Source: an uncultured Allosphingosinicella sp.
Lineage (GTDB): Bacteria; Pseudomonadota; Alphaproteobacteria; Sphingomonadales; Sphingomonadaceae
Direction of reading: 5' to 3'
NCBI GenBank assembly: GCA_934539295.1
Contig: CAKTCN010000012.1
Location: 1 to 64,000, forward strand
Length of the DNA stretch: 64,000 nt
Shown here: positions 9,048 to 17,016 of the stretch, in pieces
Layout of the letters: every line of letters starts with the position of its first letter
Numbering within the stretch: position 1 is the stretch's first letter
Notes under the pieces: generated by a model
Database searches by the model: none
What the model saw: only the letters and a program-made list of their open reading frames with translations
What the model was told of the DNA's origin: nothing
Program-made: the position numbers and the translations under genes

Positions 9048-9088
9048 AGCCGATTTGAGTCCTCAACAGGGACTCGAACCCGTCGGCT
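9048..9088. repeat. Imperfect hairpin downstream of the DUF3223 gene
   Basis: AGCCGA (9048-9053) pairs with TCGGCT (9083-9088), and inside it GAGTCC (9057-9062) pairs with GGACTC (9070-9075). The structure lies just past the stop of the minus-strand gene at 9093, where a transcription terminator could sit, but there is no T run. The inner part resembles a tRNA T-loop (GGGACTCGAACCCG on the plus strand), though no tRNA extends from it. Confidence 0.4.
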
Positions 9089-9092
9089 GATG

Positions 9093-9410
9093 CTAGTCGT
9101 AAGGCTTCTTCTCAAGGCAGTGCTGGTATGAGAAGTCGATACGAGTGCCGTCCGTGCGATTGATCCAAAAGCACTGTTGATTGAAATAGTCTGGCGCAGG
9201 CCCAACGGTCATGTGGGAGATGCCTGAACCCACCTTGTCGGCTTCCTCGTCATGACGGCGGAGCAAGGCCCTTAGGTGCGCTGCATCTTCATCGTTAACT
9301 CGATCGCCCGGTGAGTAGCGTTGGAGCATGTCACTGAAAAAGATGCGAGCGTCGCCCGCCTTGGCGAATGTCTTGGTATCGAGGACAATAGACCTAGCGC
9401 GTCCCATCAC
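9093..9410 (-). CDS. DUF3223 domain protein
   Basis: The 105-residue product matches the DUF3223 pattern along its length: FFSDMLQRYSPGDRVNDED, then LLRRHDEEADKVGSGISH, then a cysteine segment (QCFWINRTDGTRIDFSYQHC). The family occurs in bacteria, phages and plant proteins and has no defined biochemical activity. Its start overlaps the end of the KilA-N gene by four bases (ATGA type), so the two are translated together. Confidence 0.75.
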   Translation of the reverse strand: MMGRARSIVLDTKTFAKAGDARIFFSDMLQRYSPGDRVNDEDAAHLRALLRRHDEEADKVGSGISHMTVGPAPDYFNQQCFWINRTDGTRIDFSYQHCLEKKPYD

Positions 9411-10198
9411 TTGTCTCCAATGAACCCTGCCACATCGGCATAATTGGGGAGCAGCAGTAGCCGTTCGATGTGTGGAACAGCCGCTCTGTCTCGCTCCCCG
9501 AAGTAGGGCAAGGCTCGCTTGGCCATCCAGACCTCAACGAAATGACGCCTGAAATCTGCTAAGAGTCTGTTTGGATATGCCCTAGCGTTAACTGCGCGCC
9601 CATCTTCGTACAGATGAATGTAGGTCGGCATACTATCTGGGTCGTGGCCGTTCTCTCTTAACCACCCAGAGAACATACGCCCTTCGGATATGTCAGGGAC
9701 CATGTTGTCCGGTAGAACATACCCAAGATGCTCTAGCGGGGCTATAAGCGCCACTGTCATTTCATTGAGCATAGAGAAATGACCGTTCGGAACATTGGTC
9801 ATATTGGCCATGTAGCGCCGTAGATGATACGGAAGATTGCCGCCGGGAACCTTCCCGGTCATCCAATCCATAATCCACTTGGTCACTTTCACTGCGAATT
9901 GCGGCGAAAGCCATTGTGCTAGGTTGATAGCGACCTGAGGATGGACCCATGTTCCCTGTAGCGTCGGGTCGCCGCCTCGAACCGACTGCACCAATTCCGT
10001 TATGGGAATCCCCATGTCGGCCACGAGCGCACCATAAAACGCTTGGGTTACGCCTAAGCGGTTGTAGTCCGCCCACGCCTTACCGCCTGCTTTGCACATA
10101 GCGGTTGCGTTCACGTAGCCATCCTTCACCCGCTGGTGGATGACCTCAGTTTCAAGCTCATATTGAACTAGCGGTAACGCGATCTGAAATCCGGCCAC
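9407..10198 (-). CDS. KilA-N domain protein
   Basis: The 263-residue product has an N-terminal KilA-N domain at about residues 10-110: the family features VKDGYVNATAMCKAGGK, YNRLG and WVHPQVAINLAQWLSPQFAV are all visible. KilA-N is a DNA-binding domain of phages and large DNA viruses, often in antirepressors. The C-terminal half ends with LPYFGERDRAAVPHIERLL, which I could not place. The gene is transcribed away from the serine recombinase at 10534, and the 335-bp gap between them should hold both promoters. It is cotranscribed with the DUF3223 gene. Confidence 0.75.
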   Translation of the reverse strand: MAGFQIALPLVQYELETEVIHQRVKDGYVNATAMCKAGGKAWADYNRLGVTQAFYGALVADMGIPITELVQSVRGGDPTLQGTWVHPQVAINLAQWLSPQFAVKVTKWIMDWMTGKVPGGNLPYHLRRYMANMTNVPNGHFSMLNEMTVALIAPLEHLGYVLPDNMVPDISEGRMFSGWLRENGHDPDSMPTYIHLYEDGRAVNARAYPNRLLADFRRHFVEVWMAKRALPYFGERDRAAVPHIERLLLLPNYADVAGFIGDK

Positions 10199-10481
10199 AA
10201 TACCTCCCCCGGTAAGAGAGGTAGCTTATGCCGAGCCTCTTCAAAGTCGAGTCGTAACCTACACCGATCCGGCTACGGCCTGAAAATGATGGAGATATGC
10301 AAGGGGGCAATCAAACAGTTCTGAGCGATCCATTCCCCCCGTACCCGGCCTGCCCAGTCCCACGATTATGACACGCCTGCCCGACCTGCATTATCGCGCG
10401 TGTTTCTCCATCCCTGCATGACGTGTCACAGTAGCAGGATGATGGCTGGTCCGAGACTGTCCAGAATACGCTACCGAGCGT

Positions 10482-10510
10482 TTGACAATTGTGGACAACG
10501 GTTCTACCTA
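10482..10510 (+). promoter_or_regulatory. Predicted promoter of the serine recombinase
   Basis: TTGACA at 10482-10487 is a perfect -35 element, followed after 17 bases by TACCTA at 10505-10510 as a weak -10. The recombinase start codon is 24 bases further on. TGTCCA and TGGACA flank the -35 region as an inverted pair (around 10459 and 10492), which could be an operator. Confidence 0.5.
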
Positions 10511-10533
10511 GGCTTGGCAACAGGGATCATGCC

Positions 10534-11208
10534 ATGCGGACCGTCACCTACTACCGTGTATCGACTGCGAAGCAGGGCCGTAGCGGCTTGGGCCTAGAGG
10601 CTCAGCAAGCGGCTATCGCTGCCTTCTGTGCATCACGGCACTGCCAGCCCCTTGGCGAATACGTCGAGGTTGAGAGTGGCAAGCGGGATGACCGGCCTGA
10701 GCTTACCAAAGCGCTGCATCATGCGAAGGTGACGGGGGCAACGCTGGTCATTGCCAAGCTGGATCGTCTTAGCCGTAACCTCGCCTTCCTCGCTCAGCTA
10801 CAGGATGCCGGTACTAGGTTCATTGCCGCTGACATGCCTGAGGCTAACGAGCTTACCATTCACATCATGGCAGCAATGGCTCAGGCCGAACGCAAGGCGA
10901 TCAGTAAGCGGACCAAGGAAGCCCTCGCCGCTGCTAAGGCCCGTGGCACCAAGCTAGGCAATCCGATGGGCGCTAAGGCGTTCGGGGATAGCAAGGGGAA
11001 CGGTGCCGCCGTCGATGCGATCAAAGCAAAGGCTCTGGCGTTCGCTACCGATGTTGCCCCGATCATTGAGGCGATTAAGGCCGATGGACATACCAGTCTC
11101 AGGGCTATCGCCGGGGAGCTTAATGCCCGTGGGATCATCACAGCAAGGGGCGGGAAGTGGGCGGCTCAGTCCGTCAGTGACGTTATGCGGCTGCACTCCC
11201 CGGCTTGA
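10534..11208 (+). CDS. Serine recombinase (resolvase family)
   Basis: The 224-residue product has an N-terminal resolvase/invertase catalytic domain with the nucleophile at S10 (YYRVSTAKQG), the conserved KLDRLSRN segment near residue 75, and the E-helix region with AERKAISKRTKEAL. A C-terminal helix-turn-helix segment (LRAIAGELNARGI) binds DNA. Size fits a resolvase or invertase rather than a large phage serine integrase. An in-frame start 15 codons upstream is possible; the ATG at 10534 gives the conserved N-terminus. With a tyrosine integrase also in element A, this enzyme may resolve multimers or invert DNA rather than integrate the element. Confidence 0.85.
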   Translation: MRTVTYYRVSTAKQGRSGLGLEAQQAAIAAFCASRHCQPLGEYVEVESGKRDDRPELTKALHHAKVTGATLVIAKLDRLSRNLAFLAQLQDAGTRFIAADMPEANELTIHIMAAMAQAERKAISKRTKEALAAAKARGTKLGNPMGAKAFGDSKGNGAAVDAIKAKALAFATDVAPIIEAIKADGHTSLRAIAGELNARGIITARGGKWAAQSVSDVMRLHSPA

Positions 11209-12119
11209 TACCGGACAGGCGACGGGCAGGCCCGCGTATCCGCCCGGAAACGGCCCGTCAGACTCGATATGGGAGGCTCAGGGTATCGACCTAGCCGGAA
11301 TGCCGTGGCGGCTCTGTATGGGGCTGTGAGAGGATCGACTAGGACGGGACCGATTATGGGACCGTTAGGCAATAGCAATCATCGCGCTCCTGTCCGGTCC
11401 CTTTCAGTACCGTTAGAAAATAGAACCATTCATCACCGCCACGCCCGTTTAGCCGGGGAACGCCTGACAGTGCGATAACTGTAGATACCACAGCCCGCGA
11501 GGGTTAGCCGTAGGGCGAAGGGGTGTGCCATCTTAACAGGATGACATGCGGTATCGGACGCTGGCACTACAAGCGACGTATTATCTGACTCAGGATCATG
11601 CGGCTGTATTTGCTTCCCACTAACTGTAGCTATGGCATTCGGGCATTACCTATGTAGTCGATTATCCTCATACCTGCATTGCGGGTAAGCTCCATCTTGG
11701 AAGCTCTGGGGGGGTAGGGGGGACGCTGGATACAGCTTCTATATATCTAACTAGGATCATACTAGTATATGTATATCCTACTCTACGGTCTGCATCCGTA
11801 CATCCCATGCACAATACCATTCTTCTGATAGGCTCAGATAGCTATTACCATTCCCGTTCCTGTTGGGGTGATCGCTATGCATACCCTGAGCTTATCTGAG
11901 GAATGACTGCCATCTTCCTCCACATACGCATTGCTCATCTATCCAATGCCCATCGGCCCTGAGCAATTGCCAGCCTGCTAGCTATAGCATTGCCCTAGTT
12001 GGTAGCTAGCAGGCGCATCCCTTCCATAGCCGTAATATACCCGTTTGCCTTTGCTTATCCGTAAGAGGGGCATCTGTGTCTTTTGCCTGGACAGTACACA
12101 ATCAATCAAAGGATCAATC
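11209..12119. other. Gene-free 0.9-kb region of element A
   Basis: No convincing gene lies here on either strand. The stretch contains two G runs (11708-11722), an AT-rich segment right after them with the palindrome ATACTAGTAT (11759-11768), and a strong hairpin at 11973-12014. This combination would fit a replication origin or a long regulatory leader for the operon starting at 12120, but no iterons or DnaA boxes were identified. Confidence 0.5.
11973..12014. repeat. Perfect 12-bp inverted repeat (hairpin)
   Basis: GCCTGCTAGCTA at 11973-11984 and TAGCTAGCAGGC at 12003-12014 are perfect reverse complements separated by 18 bases. It lies about 105 bp before the first gene of the four-gene operon. 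It has no T run, so it may be an operator, an attenuator, a recombinase site or part of an origin rather than a terminator. Confidence 0.7.
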
Positions 12120-12386
12120 ATGACCATTATCACTGTTGATATGAACCGCATCAATAATGACCGGGTAGCGGTCTATCTCGCATCTACTGATCGCCGTGTG
12201 ACCATTGGCGTTCGCTTTGCCTTGGAAGCCCTTGGCATTGAACTGCCCGACTTCCTGCGCCGTGGCCGTCCCGGTCCCCGTCCTAATCGGGTCAACAATA
12301 TGATGGCTGCACTGGATGCCGACACGGGCAATCCGAATACCTACCGCCAAGAAAAGCTCAAGATTGGCGTTTTCGCTCCCCGCTAA
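12120..12386 (+). CDS. Small unrecognised protein of element A
   Basis: The 88-residue product begins MTIITVDMNRINNDRVAVYL and ends with a basic C-terminus. The ATG at 12120 follows AAAGGATC; an upstream in-frame ATG (12045) lacks such a site. The gene opens a run of four same-strand genes that touch or overlap. The basic central part (LPDFLRRGRPGPRPNRVN) could bind nucleic acid, but this is a guess. No family was recognised. Confidence 0.6.
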   Translation: MTIITVDMNRINNDRVAVYLASTDRRVTIGVRFALEALGIELPDFLRRGRPGPRPNRVNNMMAALDADTGNPNTYRQEKLKIGVFAPR

Positions 12387-12410
12387 TAACTCAACTGAAC
12401 AGGAACAGCC

Positions 12411-12920
12411 ATGACCAACAAAGACAACCTTGCCGCTATTGCCACTGACATTGAAACGCTCAGCGCCGAATTGCTCAAGGTAAACAACTATATCGATATT
12501 CTTGGCAAGCTTGCCATGAATAAGGCCAATGAGATCGATAAGGCATTGAAGGATGCTAAGGATCGCTTTGCTATCGCCCTCGCTGACGAACAGGTGGAGG
12601 CCCGTACTCAACGGCTTAGCCGCTTCTCTGATATCCGCGTTGAGGTGAAGCCGAACAACAGCCTGATCGATATGGTATTCGTCATCCACTACAAGCAGTT
12701 GACTTGGGATATGTCGCAGCGGACGAGTGTTCCTAAGGAGCATACCTGCAATGGCTTCTCTGCCCTTGCTGATGATGTTTGGGAATACCTGCTGACTGTG
12801 AAGCCCCATGCCATTCCCGCGTCTATCATGGCGCTGGCACCGGGTAAGCCTCAGGAAGCGTTCTCACTCTACATGCAGGGCAAGGCCCGTGGCTATTTCC
12901 GGGATGCTGTAGCGGCGTAA
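12411..12920 (+). CDS. Unrecognised protein of element A with coiled-coil N-terminus
   Basis: The 169-residue product starts with a helical region of about 60 residues that looks like a coiled coil (ATDIETLSAELLKVNNYIDI). The C-terminal half is mixed. It begins 24 bp after the previous gene, and its stop shares one base with the start of the next (TAATG), which points to translational coupling. No family was recognised. Confidence 0.65.
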   Translation: MTNKDNLAAIATDIETLSAELLKVNNYIDILGKLAMNKANEIDKALKDAKDRFAIALADEQVEARTQRLSRFSDIRVEVKPNNSLIDMVFVIHYKQLTWDMSQRTSVPKEHTCNGFSALADDVWEYLLTVKPHAIPASIMALAPGKPQEAFSLYMQGKARGYFRDAVAA

Positions 12921-13480
12921 TGGCTGGCGATAGCTGGGATGATCGGGGCGGCGGGCAAGCGCCTAGCCGTCCCCGGTCTGACTATATCCCCAAGGTTCGT
13001 CTGATCCCTGTAACGCTAGATGATCTGATGAACCGGGCAGGCCAGTATGCCGATGCCGCTAAGGTCCATGTAGAATATACCGCCGTCGCTACATGGCTGA
13101 TGAAGGCCGATGCTCCCCTAGCCGCCGCCTGTATCCCGGTCGAAGCCGGTAACTTGTCCGTGCTGCTGACAAGGCAGGCCCTAGAGCATGAGGCGGGCTG
13201 GCCTAAGCTGACCAGTAATGCCCCGCCGCCACTCTACGACCTGCCACAGGATGCCCAAGGCATAGCCCGCCGCATGGCCGGGGACATTCATGCGCTGTGG
13301 GAAGCTGCTGGCCGTCCGTACCTCAGGGCCGATGATTGCAAGTTTGCCTTTCAGTACCTCGCCGCCGCCGTCCGTAAGGGGATCATCCCGCCTATCCCGA
13401 CCCTTGGCGAAGTTGATCCGGTCCCCGCTGCCAAACCGGCAAAGCCCCACATTCTCGATATGCTCAAGGAAACCACATGA
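12920..13480 (+). CDS. Unrecognised protein of element A
   Basis: The 186-residue product has a disordered glycine/arginine/proline N-terminus, a helical middle with a single cysteine pair (AAACIPVEAG and DDCKFAFQYL), and a proline/alanine tail ending HILDMLKETT. It overlaps the previous gene by one base and the next by four (ATGA). The function is unknown. Confidence 0.6.
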   Translation: MAGDSWDDRGGGQAPSRPRSDYIPKVRLIPVTLDDLMNRAGQYADAAKVHVEYTAVATWLMKADAPLAAACIPVEAGNLSVLLTRQALEHEAGWPKLTSNAPPPLYDLPQDAQGIARRMAGDIHALWEAAGRPYLRADDCKFAFQYLAAAVRKGIIPPIPTLGEVDPVPAAKPAKPHILDMLKETT

Positions 13481-14310
13481 CCGCACTAACTCCCCGTCAG
13501 GCCATCAAGGTCAAGGCGGCTCTATCCCTGATCGCCGTACACGGTCACAATCCCCGCACTGTACAGCAAGCCGCAACGGCTGAATTGGCTAAGGGCTATC
13601 CTGCCAACATTGCCTATAAGACCGCTATTGACGGCTTCATTGCCCGCAATCCTGCTATGGGTGACACCCTGCATACTGCCGTCGATCTGATCCATCATAG
13701 CGACGATGCTACGGTAGCTCTGTATGACAAGGCGCTGACTGACTACAATAACAGTGGCGATGACAGTCACCTTGATAGCCTTGCCCCTATGATCCTTGAG
13801 GATGCCAAGGCGCTGGCTATCAGCAAGGGCGAAGTATCCGAGGCTGATGCAGCCAATTGGACTATCGATGATGCGCTTGGCAGCACGGCCCAAGCCTTTG
13901 CCGAAACCCCCGATGTTCCCGACGCCACTACGCTGGCACCGGGTCAGACGGCCAATAGCTCGTTCGGGTTCAATGGTCTTCCCAGCCCTGCCGCTCAGGC
14001 TCCCTCAGTCGCCGCACAGGCCCCGGCAACGGGTCCGCAGTGGGTGCAGGGTCCAACCGGCTATACCCTCGTCAATCAGGCTTCTACCGGCCCTCAGGTG
14101 GGGCAGAGTATGACCGGCTATGATCCCTTCAAGGGCGGGCAGGGTCCGACCGGGATCACGGTGGCAAAGACCGGGGAAGCTGCACGGCGCTCTCATGGCA
14201 CCCCGCTAGGGGACGTGGGCTACATGCAGACGGAATATGGCATCCGAGTTGCCCCGACCGGGGAAGCTGCCCGCCGTGAGGCTGGCGTACCGCTCGGCCC
14301 GAATGCCTGA
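13477..14310 (+). CDS. Unrecognised repeat-containing protein of element A
   Basis: The 277-residue product has a helical N-terminal half and a low-complexity proline/alanine/glutamine middle (about residues 150-200). The C-terminal part carries repeated units: GPTGYTL and GPTGITV, then VAKTGEAARRSHGTPLG and VAPTGEAARREAGVPLG, two 17-residue copies with 12 identities. Such tails occur in structural or surface proteins, but no family was recognised. It is the last gene of the four-gene run. Confidence 0.6.
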   Translation: MTALTPRQAIKVKAALSLIAVHGHNPRTVQQAATAELAKGYPANIAYKTAIDGFIARNPAMGDTLHTAVDLIHHSDDATVALYDKALTDYNNSGDDSHLDSLAPMILEDAKALAISKGEVSEADAANWTIDDALGSTAQAFAETPDVPDATTLAPGQTANSSFGFNGLPSPAAQAPSVAAQAPATGPQWVQGPTGYTLVNQASTGPQVGQSMTGYDPFKGGQGPTGITVAKTGEAARRSHGTPLGDVGYMQTEYGIRVAPTGEAARREAGVPLGPNA

Positions 14311-14357
14311 AATTCTGCCTAGGGCGACCGTTGAAAGGCGATAGCTCATCCCGGCCT

Positions 14358-14422
14358 ACAGATACCCGACCGCATCCAAATCGCTCCACACGGGCGGCTC
14401 TGGGGCAGTTTCGGGTATCTGT
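14358..14422. repeat. 12-bp inverted repeat
   Basis: ACAGATACCCGA (14358-14369) and TCGGGTATCTGT (14411-14422) are perfect reverse complements 41 bases apart. They lie between the convergent ends of the genes at 14310 and 14435. The spacing is long for a terminator; a recombination or protein-binding site is as likely. Confidence 0.55.
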
Positions 14423-14434
14423 ATGTTCAGGCTT

Positions 14435-14629
14435 TCAATCCTCGCCAGATGAACCGGTGACGCCGCTATAGTATTCGTTGCCTTGGTCATCCGTAACGGT
14501 AATCTCGATCGGATATGGGCGGGGCATGTAAATCTTGGCGTCGGCAAGGGCATCATGCAAATCATCAAACCGTTCGGTGTTGACAACTACATGTCCCGGC
14601 TGCTTCTTCCATGTAACTATGTAGGCCAT
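14435..14629 (-). CDS. Small unrecognised protein
   Basis: The 64-residue product (MAYIVTWKKQPGHVVVNTER at its start) is preceded by AGGATAT at good spacing. It looks like a compact alpha/beta domain. It lies 10 bp downstream of the integrase stop on the same strand and may be cotranscribed, where excisionases are sometimes found, but it has no clear helix-turn-helix. The function is unknown. Confidence 0.55.
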   Translation of the reverse strand: MAYIVTWKKQPGHVVVNTERFDDLHDALADAKIYMPRPYPIEITVTDDQGNEYYSGVTGSSGED

Positions 14630-14639
14630 CGGACATATC

Positions 14640-16193
14640 CTATTGTTTATCTGGAGTAACTAGCCCCGGCACCCGATAAGATGCAATAGCCGCTACCATT
14701 ACGCGCATAGATGGAGCAGCCCCGTACTTATCGGCAGCGTCTCTACCCTCATGCCCTTGGAACTGTCGGCATACCCGCTCAGGGATACCGGCATCTACAG
14801 CATGGGTTTTCCATGTATGGCGGAATGAGTGAAAGACCTTGGCCTTATCCTCGATCCCGCAATCTTGCTTATAGCGGCTGAACCACTGGCCTACCTTGTC
14901 GGTTAGCTTCTTCCCAATGCCTACGGCCTTCAAGCCGGGGAATACGCGGCCTGTCTGATCTGGTAGTTTTTGCACATAGTCGATGAACCCTAGCTCGATT
15001 ATCTTGGGATGCAGCGGTACAAGCCTATTGCTTGCCTCATTCTTGATCTGATTAGGCAAGGCATCATCATCTGGCGTATCCGTAATGTCGATACACCATA
15101 CCTCTTGCCGCTTATCGTCATCGTCTATGTAGGCAACGGGCTTCACGTCCTGCACCCGTAACTGCCCAATCTCTTCCCGGCGCGCACCCATGAACAGGGC
15201 TAGGAGGGGCAGCCAATAGACAGCCTCGCCATATCCGCCCTTAGGCCGCTCGCCCTTGGCATGAACCGGGCCAGCGAACAGGGCATTGAGGTCATCGGTA
15301 GAGAAGTCCTTACGTTTCTCCCCCCGCTCAGTGACTGCCATCTTAACGTCACGGGCTACGTTAACGGGTACGATATCCTCCTGAGCAGCCCACTCTAGCA
15401 GGGTCCGCAGGTAGGCCAGCCGATCCCGTACATTCACCTGTGACCGGGCAGGGTCCGCTATCAGCTTGCGCTTGTAGGCCATCACATCGGCCTTGGTGAT
15501 TAGCTCGACGGACTTACGGCCCATCATGGAATTGAACAGCTTGGCATCCCGCCAATAGGCATCCCTGCCACGGGGCGACGGCTTACGCTCAGCGGCCCAC
15601 CCGTCGAGGATATCTGTATCTAGGTATTTGCCTTTGCCCTCGCTGGCCTTGGCATCGGGGCTGTACTCAACGGCTTGATTTTGGCCTTCCGATGCGCGGG
15701 CAGTCTTTCCGTAGCGAGCTTGCATCGATGCGATCAGCGCCCCGGCATTCTCCCGCTCATGTCCGACTAGCAGCCTTCCAGCCCTAGCCACGTCAGCCGG
15801 GGAGGCGTCAGTCTCTATCCCCGCTGCCAATGCGTCCATGACCGGCTCTAGCCGCTCTATCTCGCTATCGGATGCAAGCAGGTCATCGGCCACTAGCTCG
15901 GCCTGTAGCTGGTCAGCTTCCCACCGCTTCCGCTCCCGTTCGATCTGGGATGCAGGCTTAGGAGGAATGACGGGGGCTGGCATCGCAGCGGCCTTATCCC
16001 GCTCAGCTTGCTTGAGCAGAGCATGGGCCGTCTTGGTCATATCGGGGATAAGGGCCTTAGCCGCTTCCCGGTCCTTTAGGCCCAAGGATCGCTTAATCTC
16101 CCGCTTGCCAGCCATGAAGGGGCGCAGGTCCGCAGGTATCCCCATGCGGAAATAATAGACCCCGTTAGGAGCGCGATGGAGGTATGAACACAT
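14640..16193 (-). CDS. Tyrosine integrase of element A (DUF6538-type N-terminus)
   Basis: The 517-residue product is a tyrosine recombinase. The N-terminus matches the DUF6538 type (YLHRAPNGVYYFRMGIPADL). The catalytic domain shows GARREEIGQL with the first catalytic arginine, HSFRHTW with the HxxR motif (R458), and GHEGRDAADKYG with the nucleophilic tyrosine. The start at 16193 is chosen for GAGGACGA upstream and the conserved opening; a TTG at 16253 is an alternative. It sits about 90 bp from the attachment repeat at 16284, as expected for the integrase of an element in a tRNA gene, and most likely integrates and excises element A. Confidence 0.9.
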   Translation of the reverse strand: MCSYLHRAPNGVYYFRMGIPADLRPFMAGKREIKRSLGLKDREAAKALIPDMTKTAHALLKQAERDKAAAMPAPVIPPKPASQIERERKRWEADQLQAELVADDLLASDSEIERLEPVMDALAAGIETDASPADVARAGRLLVGHERENAGALIASMQARYGKTARASEGQNQAVEYSPDAKASEGKGKYLDTDILDGWAAERKPSPRGRDAYWRDAKLFNSMMGRKSVELITKADVMAYKRKLIADPARSQVNVRDRLAYLRTLLEWAAQEDIVPVNVARDVKMAVTERGEKRKDFSTDDLNALFAGPVHAKGERPKGGYGEAVYWLPLLALFMGARREEIGQLRVQDVKPVAYIDDDDKRQEVWCIDITDTPDDDALPNQIKNEASNRLVPLHPKIIELGFIDYVQKLPDQTGRVFPGLKAVGIGKKLTDKVGQWFSRYKQDCGIEDKAKVFHSFRHTWKTHAVDAGIPERVCRQFQGHEGRDAADKYGAAPSMRVMVAAIASYRVPGLVTPDKQ

Positions 16194-16212
16194 TGGCTGT
16201 CGTCCTCGTACC

Positions 16213-16222
16213 TTTGTACTAG
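16213..16222. repeat. Possible integrase A arm site, right copy
   Basis: TTTGTACTAG matches 9023-9032. It lies between the integrase start and the right attachment repeat. The assignment as an arm-type site is tentative because of its short length. Confidence 0.35.
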
Positions 16223-16283
16223 ACGCTCGTAAAAATCCTAGGATTTCCGCCAAACCCTAGGCTTTCTAAGCCTTAGGGGAGAA

Positions 16284-16300
16284 TGGTGCCAGAAGAGGAC
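16284..16300. repeat. Middle attachment-site repeat between elements A and B
   Basis: TGGTGCCAGAAGAGGAC matches the tRNA-Leu 3' end at 53470-53487 except for one missing C. It is both the right end of element A and the left end of element B. Confidence 0.8.
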
Positions 16301-16358
16301 TGTGACCATGCACTCAAACAGCTGATATGAGGTCAAATTTTACTTAGACCTAGCCCGA

Positions 16359-16381
16359 AATACCAACGTTCGTACCAACAT
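16359..16381. repeat. Integrase B arm-type site, left copy
   Basis: This 23-bp stretch (AATACCAAC, two variable bases, then TCGTACCAACAT) matches 53336-53358 at 20 of 23 positions in the same orientation. The copies lie about 60 and 110 bp inside the two ends of element B, where integrase arm sites are expected. Confidence 0.6.
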
Positions 16382-16534
16382 GGCTTAAAATTATTTAGTC
16401 CATTCTGCCACACGGGCCACTGCGTCCGTAACGGGCCGCTCGTTATGCATCCATACGAATCAGATAAAATTGAATGGACCCTATGAGCTCGTCCTGGCGA
16501 CTCCTTGGAGCGAACGGTCCTCGGAACGGGACCG

Positions 16535-17011
16535 TCAGATACGGCCTGCCACAATAATGTGCAAAGGGCCGTTTATTCGCGAGAACTCTTCCAGCTCATC
16601 CAGCACGGCATCGAGCGGCCGCCTTCCTCTACCGCGCAGGGCGCACTCCCAGAGAACCGCGATACGCCACCCGGACCTGACCAGCTCGGCAAGAGCCGCG
16701 TCATCTCGCTCTCGGTTGCGAGCAATTTTGCTCTCCCAGAATTCAGCATTGTTGCGTGGTCGGACTCCAAGCGGACACTCGTGCCCGTGCCAAAAGCAGC
16801 CATGGACGAAGATAACCGCTCGGGCCTTTGGAAAGACAAGATCGGGCGTGCCGGGCAAACTTCGAGCGTGCAGGCGGTATCGCAACCCTCGCGCGTGAAG
16901 CCCCCTACGTACGAGCATCTCAGGCTTGGTGTCCCGGGACCGGATTCGCGCCATGTTGCGCTTGCGCTGATCGAGGGTCAGCGGGTCCGGCTGAGTTGCC
17001 TGACGCCTCAA
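16535..17011 (-). CDS. vsr: Very short patch repair endonuclease Vsr
   Basis: The 158-residue product is a Vsr-type mismatch endonuclease, which nicks next to T:G mismatches made when 5-methylcytosine deaminates. Recognisable parts are RSRDTKPEMLVRRGLHARGL near residue 25, the catalytic TPDLVF aspartate, and the zinc-binding segment FVHGCFWHGHECPLG with its conserved histidine/cysteine residues. Length and motif order are typical. It starts with TTG five bases after the stop of the cytosine methyltransferase, its normal partner. Some Vsr-like proteins act as the nuclease of a restriction system, so that role is also open. Confidence 0.9.
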   Translation of the reverse strand: MRRQATQPDPLTLDQRKRNMARIRSRDTKPEMLVRRGLHARGLRYRLHARSLPGTPDLVFPKARAVIFVHGCFWHGHECPLGVRPRNNAEFWESKIARNRERDDAALAELVRSGWRIAVLWECALRGRGRRPLDAVLDELEEFSRINGPLHIIVAGRI

Positions 17012-17016
17012 AGTTG

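Larger units (their letters stand above)
8933..16300. mobile_element. Element A, integrated at the tRNA-Leu 3' end
   Basis: This is a 7.4-kb insertion bounded by copies of the tRNA-Leu(CAG) 3' end at 8933-8949 and 16284-16300. It carries a tyrosine integrase near its right end, a serine recombinase, a KilA-N protein and several unrecognised small genes. Its base composition looks less GC-rich than the flanks. It has no capsid, tail, terminase, replicase or conjugation gene that I recognise, so it is best called an integrative element or phage-satellite-like island of unknown lifestyle. The order tRNA, element B, element A suggests that A entered first and B later, but other histories are possible. 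Confidence 0.75.

Noticed and set aside
9049-9087. tRNA-like fragment (GGGACTCGAACCCG resembles a T-loop)
   Set aside because: No acceptor, D-arm or anticodon arm can be built around it; it is better explained as part of a local hairpin.
8933-16300. Element A as a prophage
   Set aside because: KilA-N and the recombinases are phage-like, but there is no capsid, portal, terminase, tail or lysis gene in 7.4 kb.
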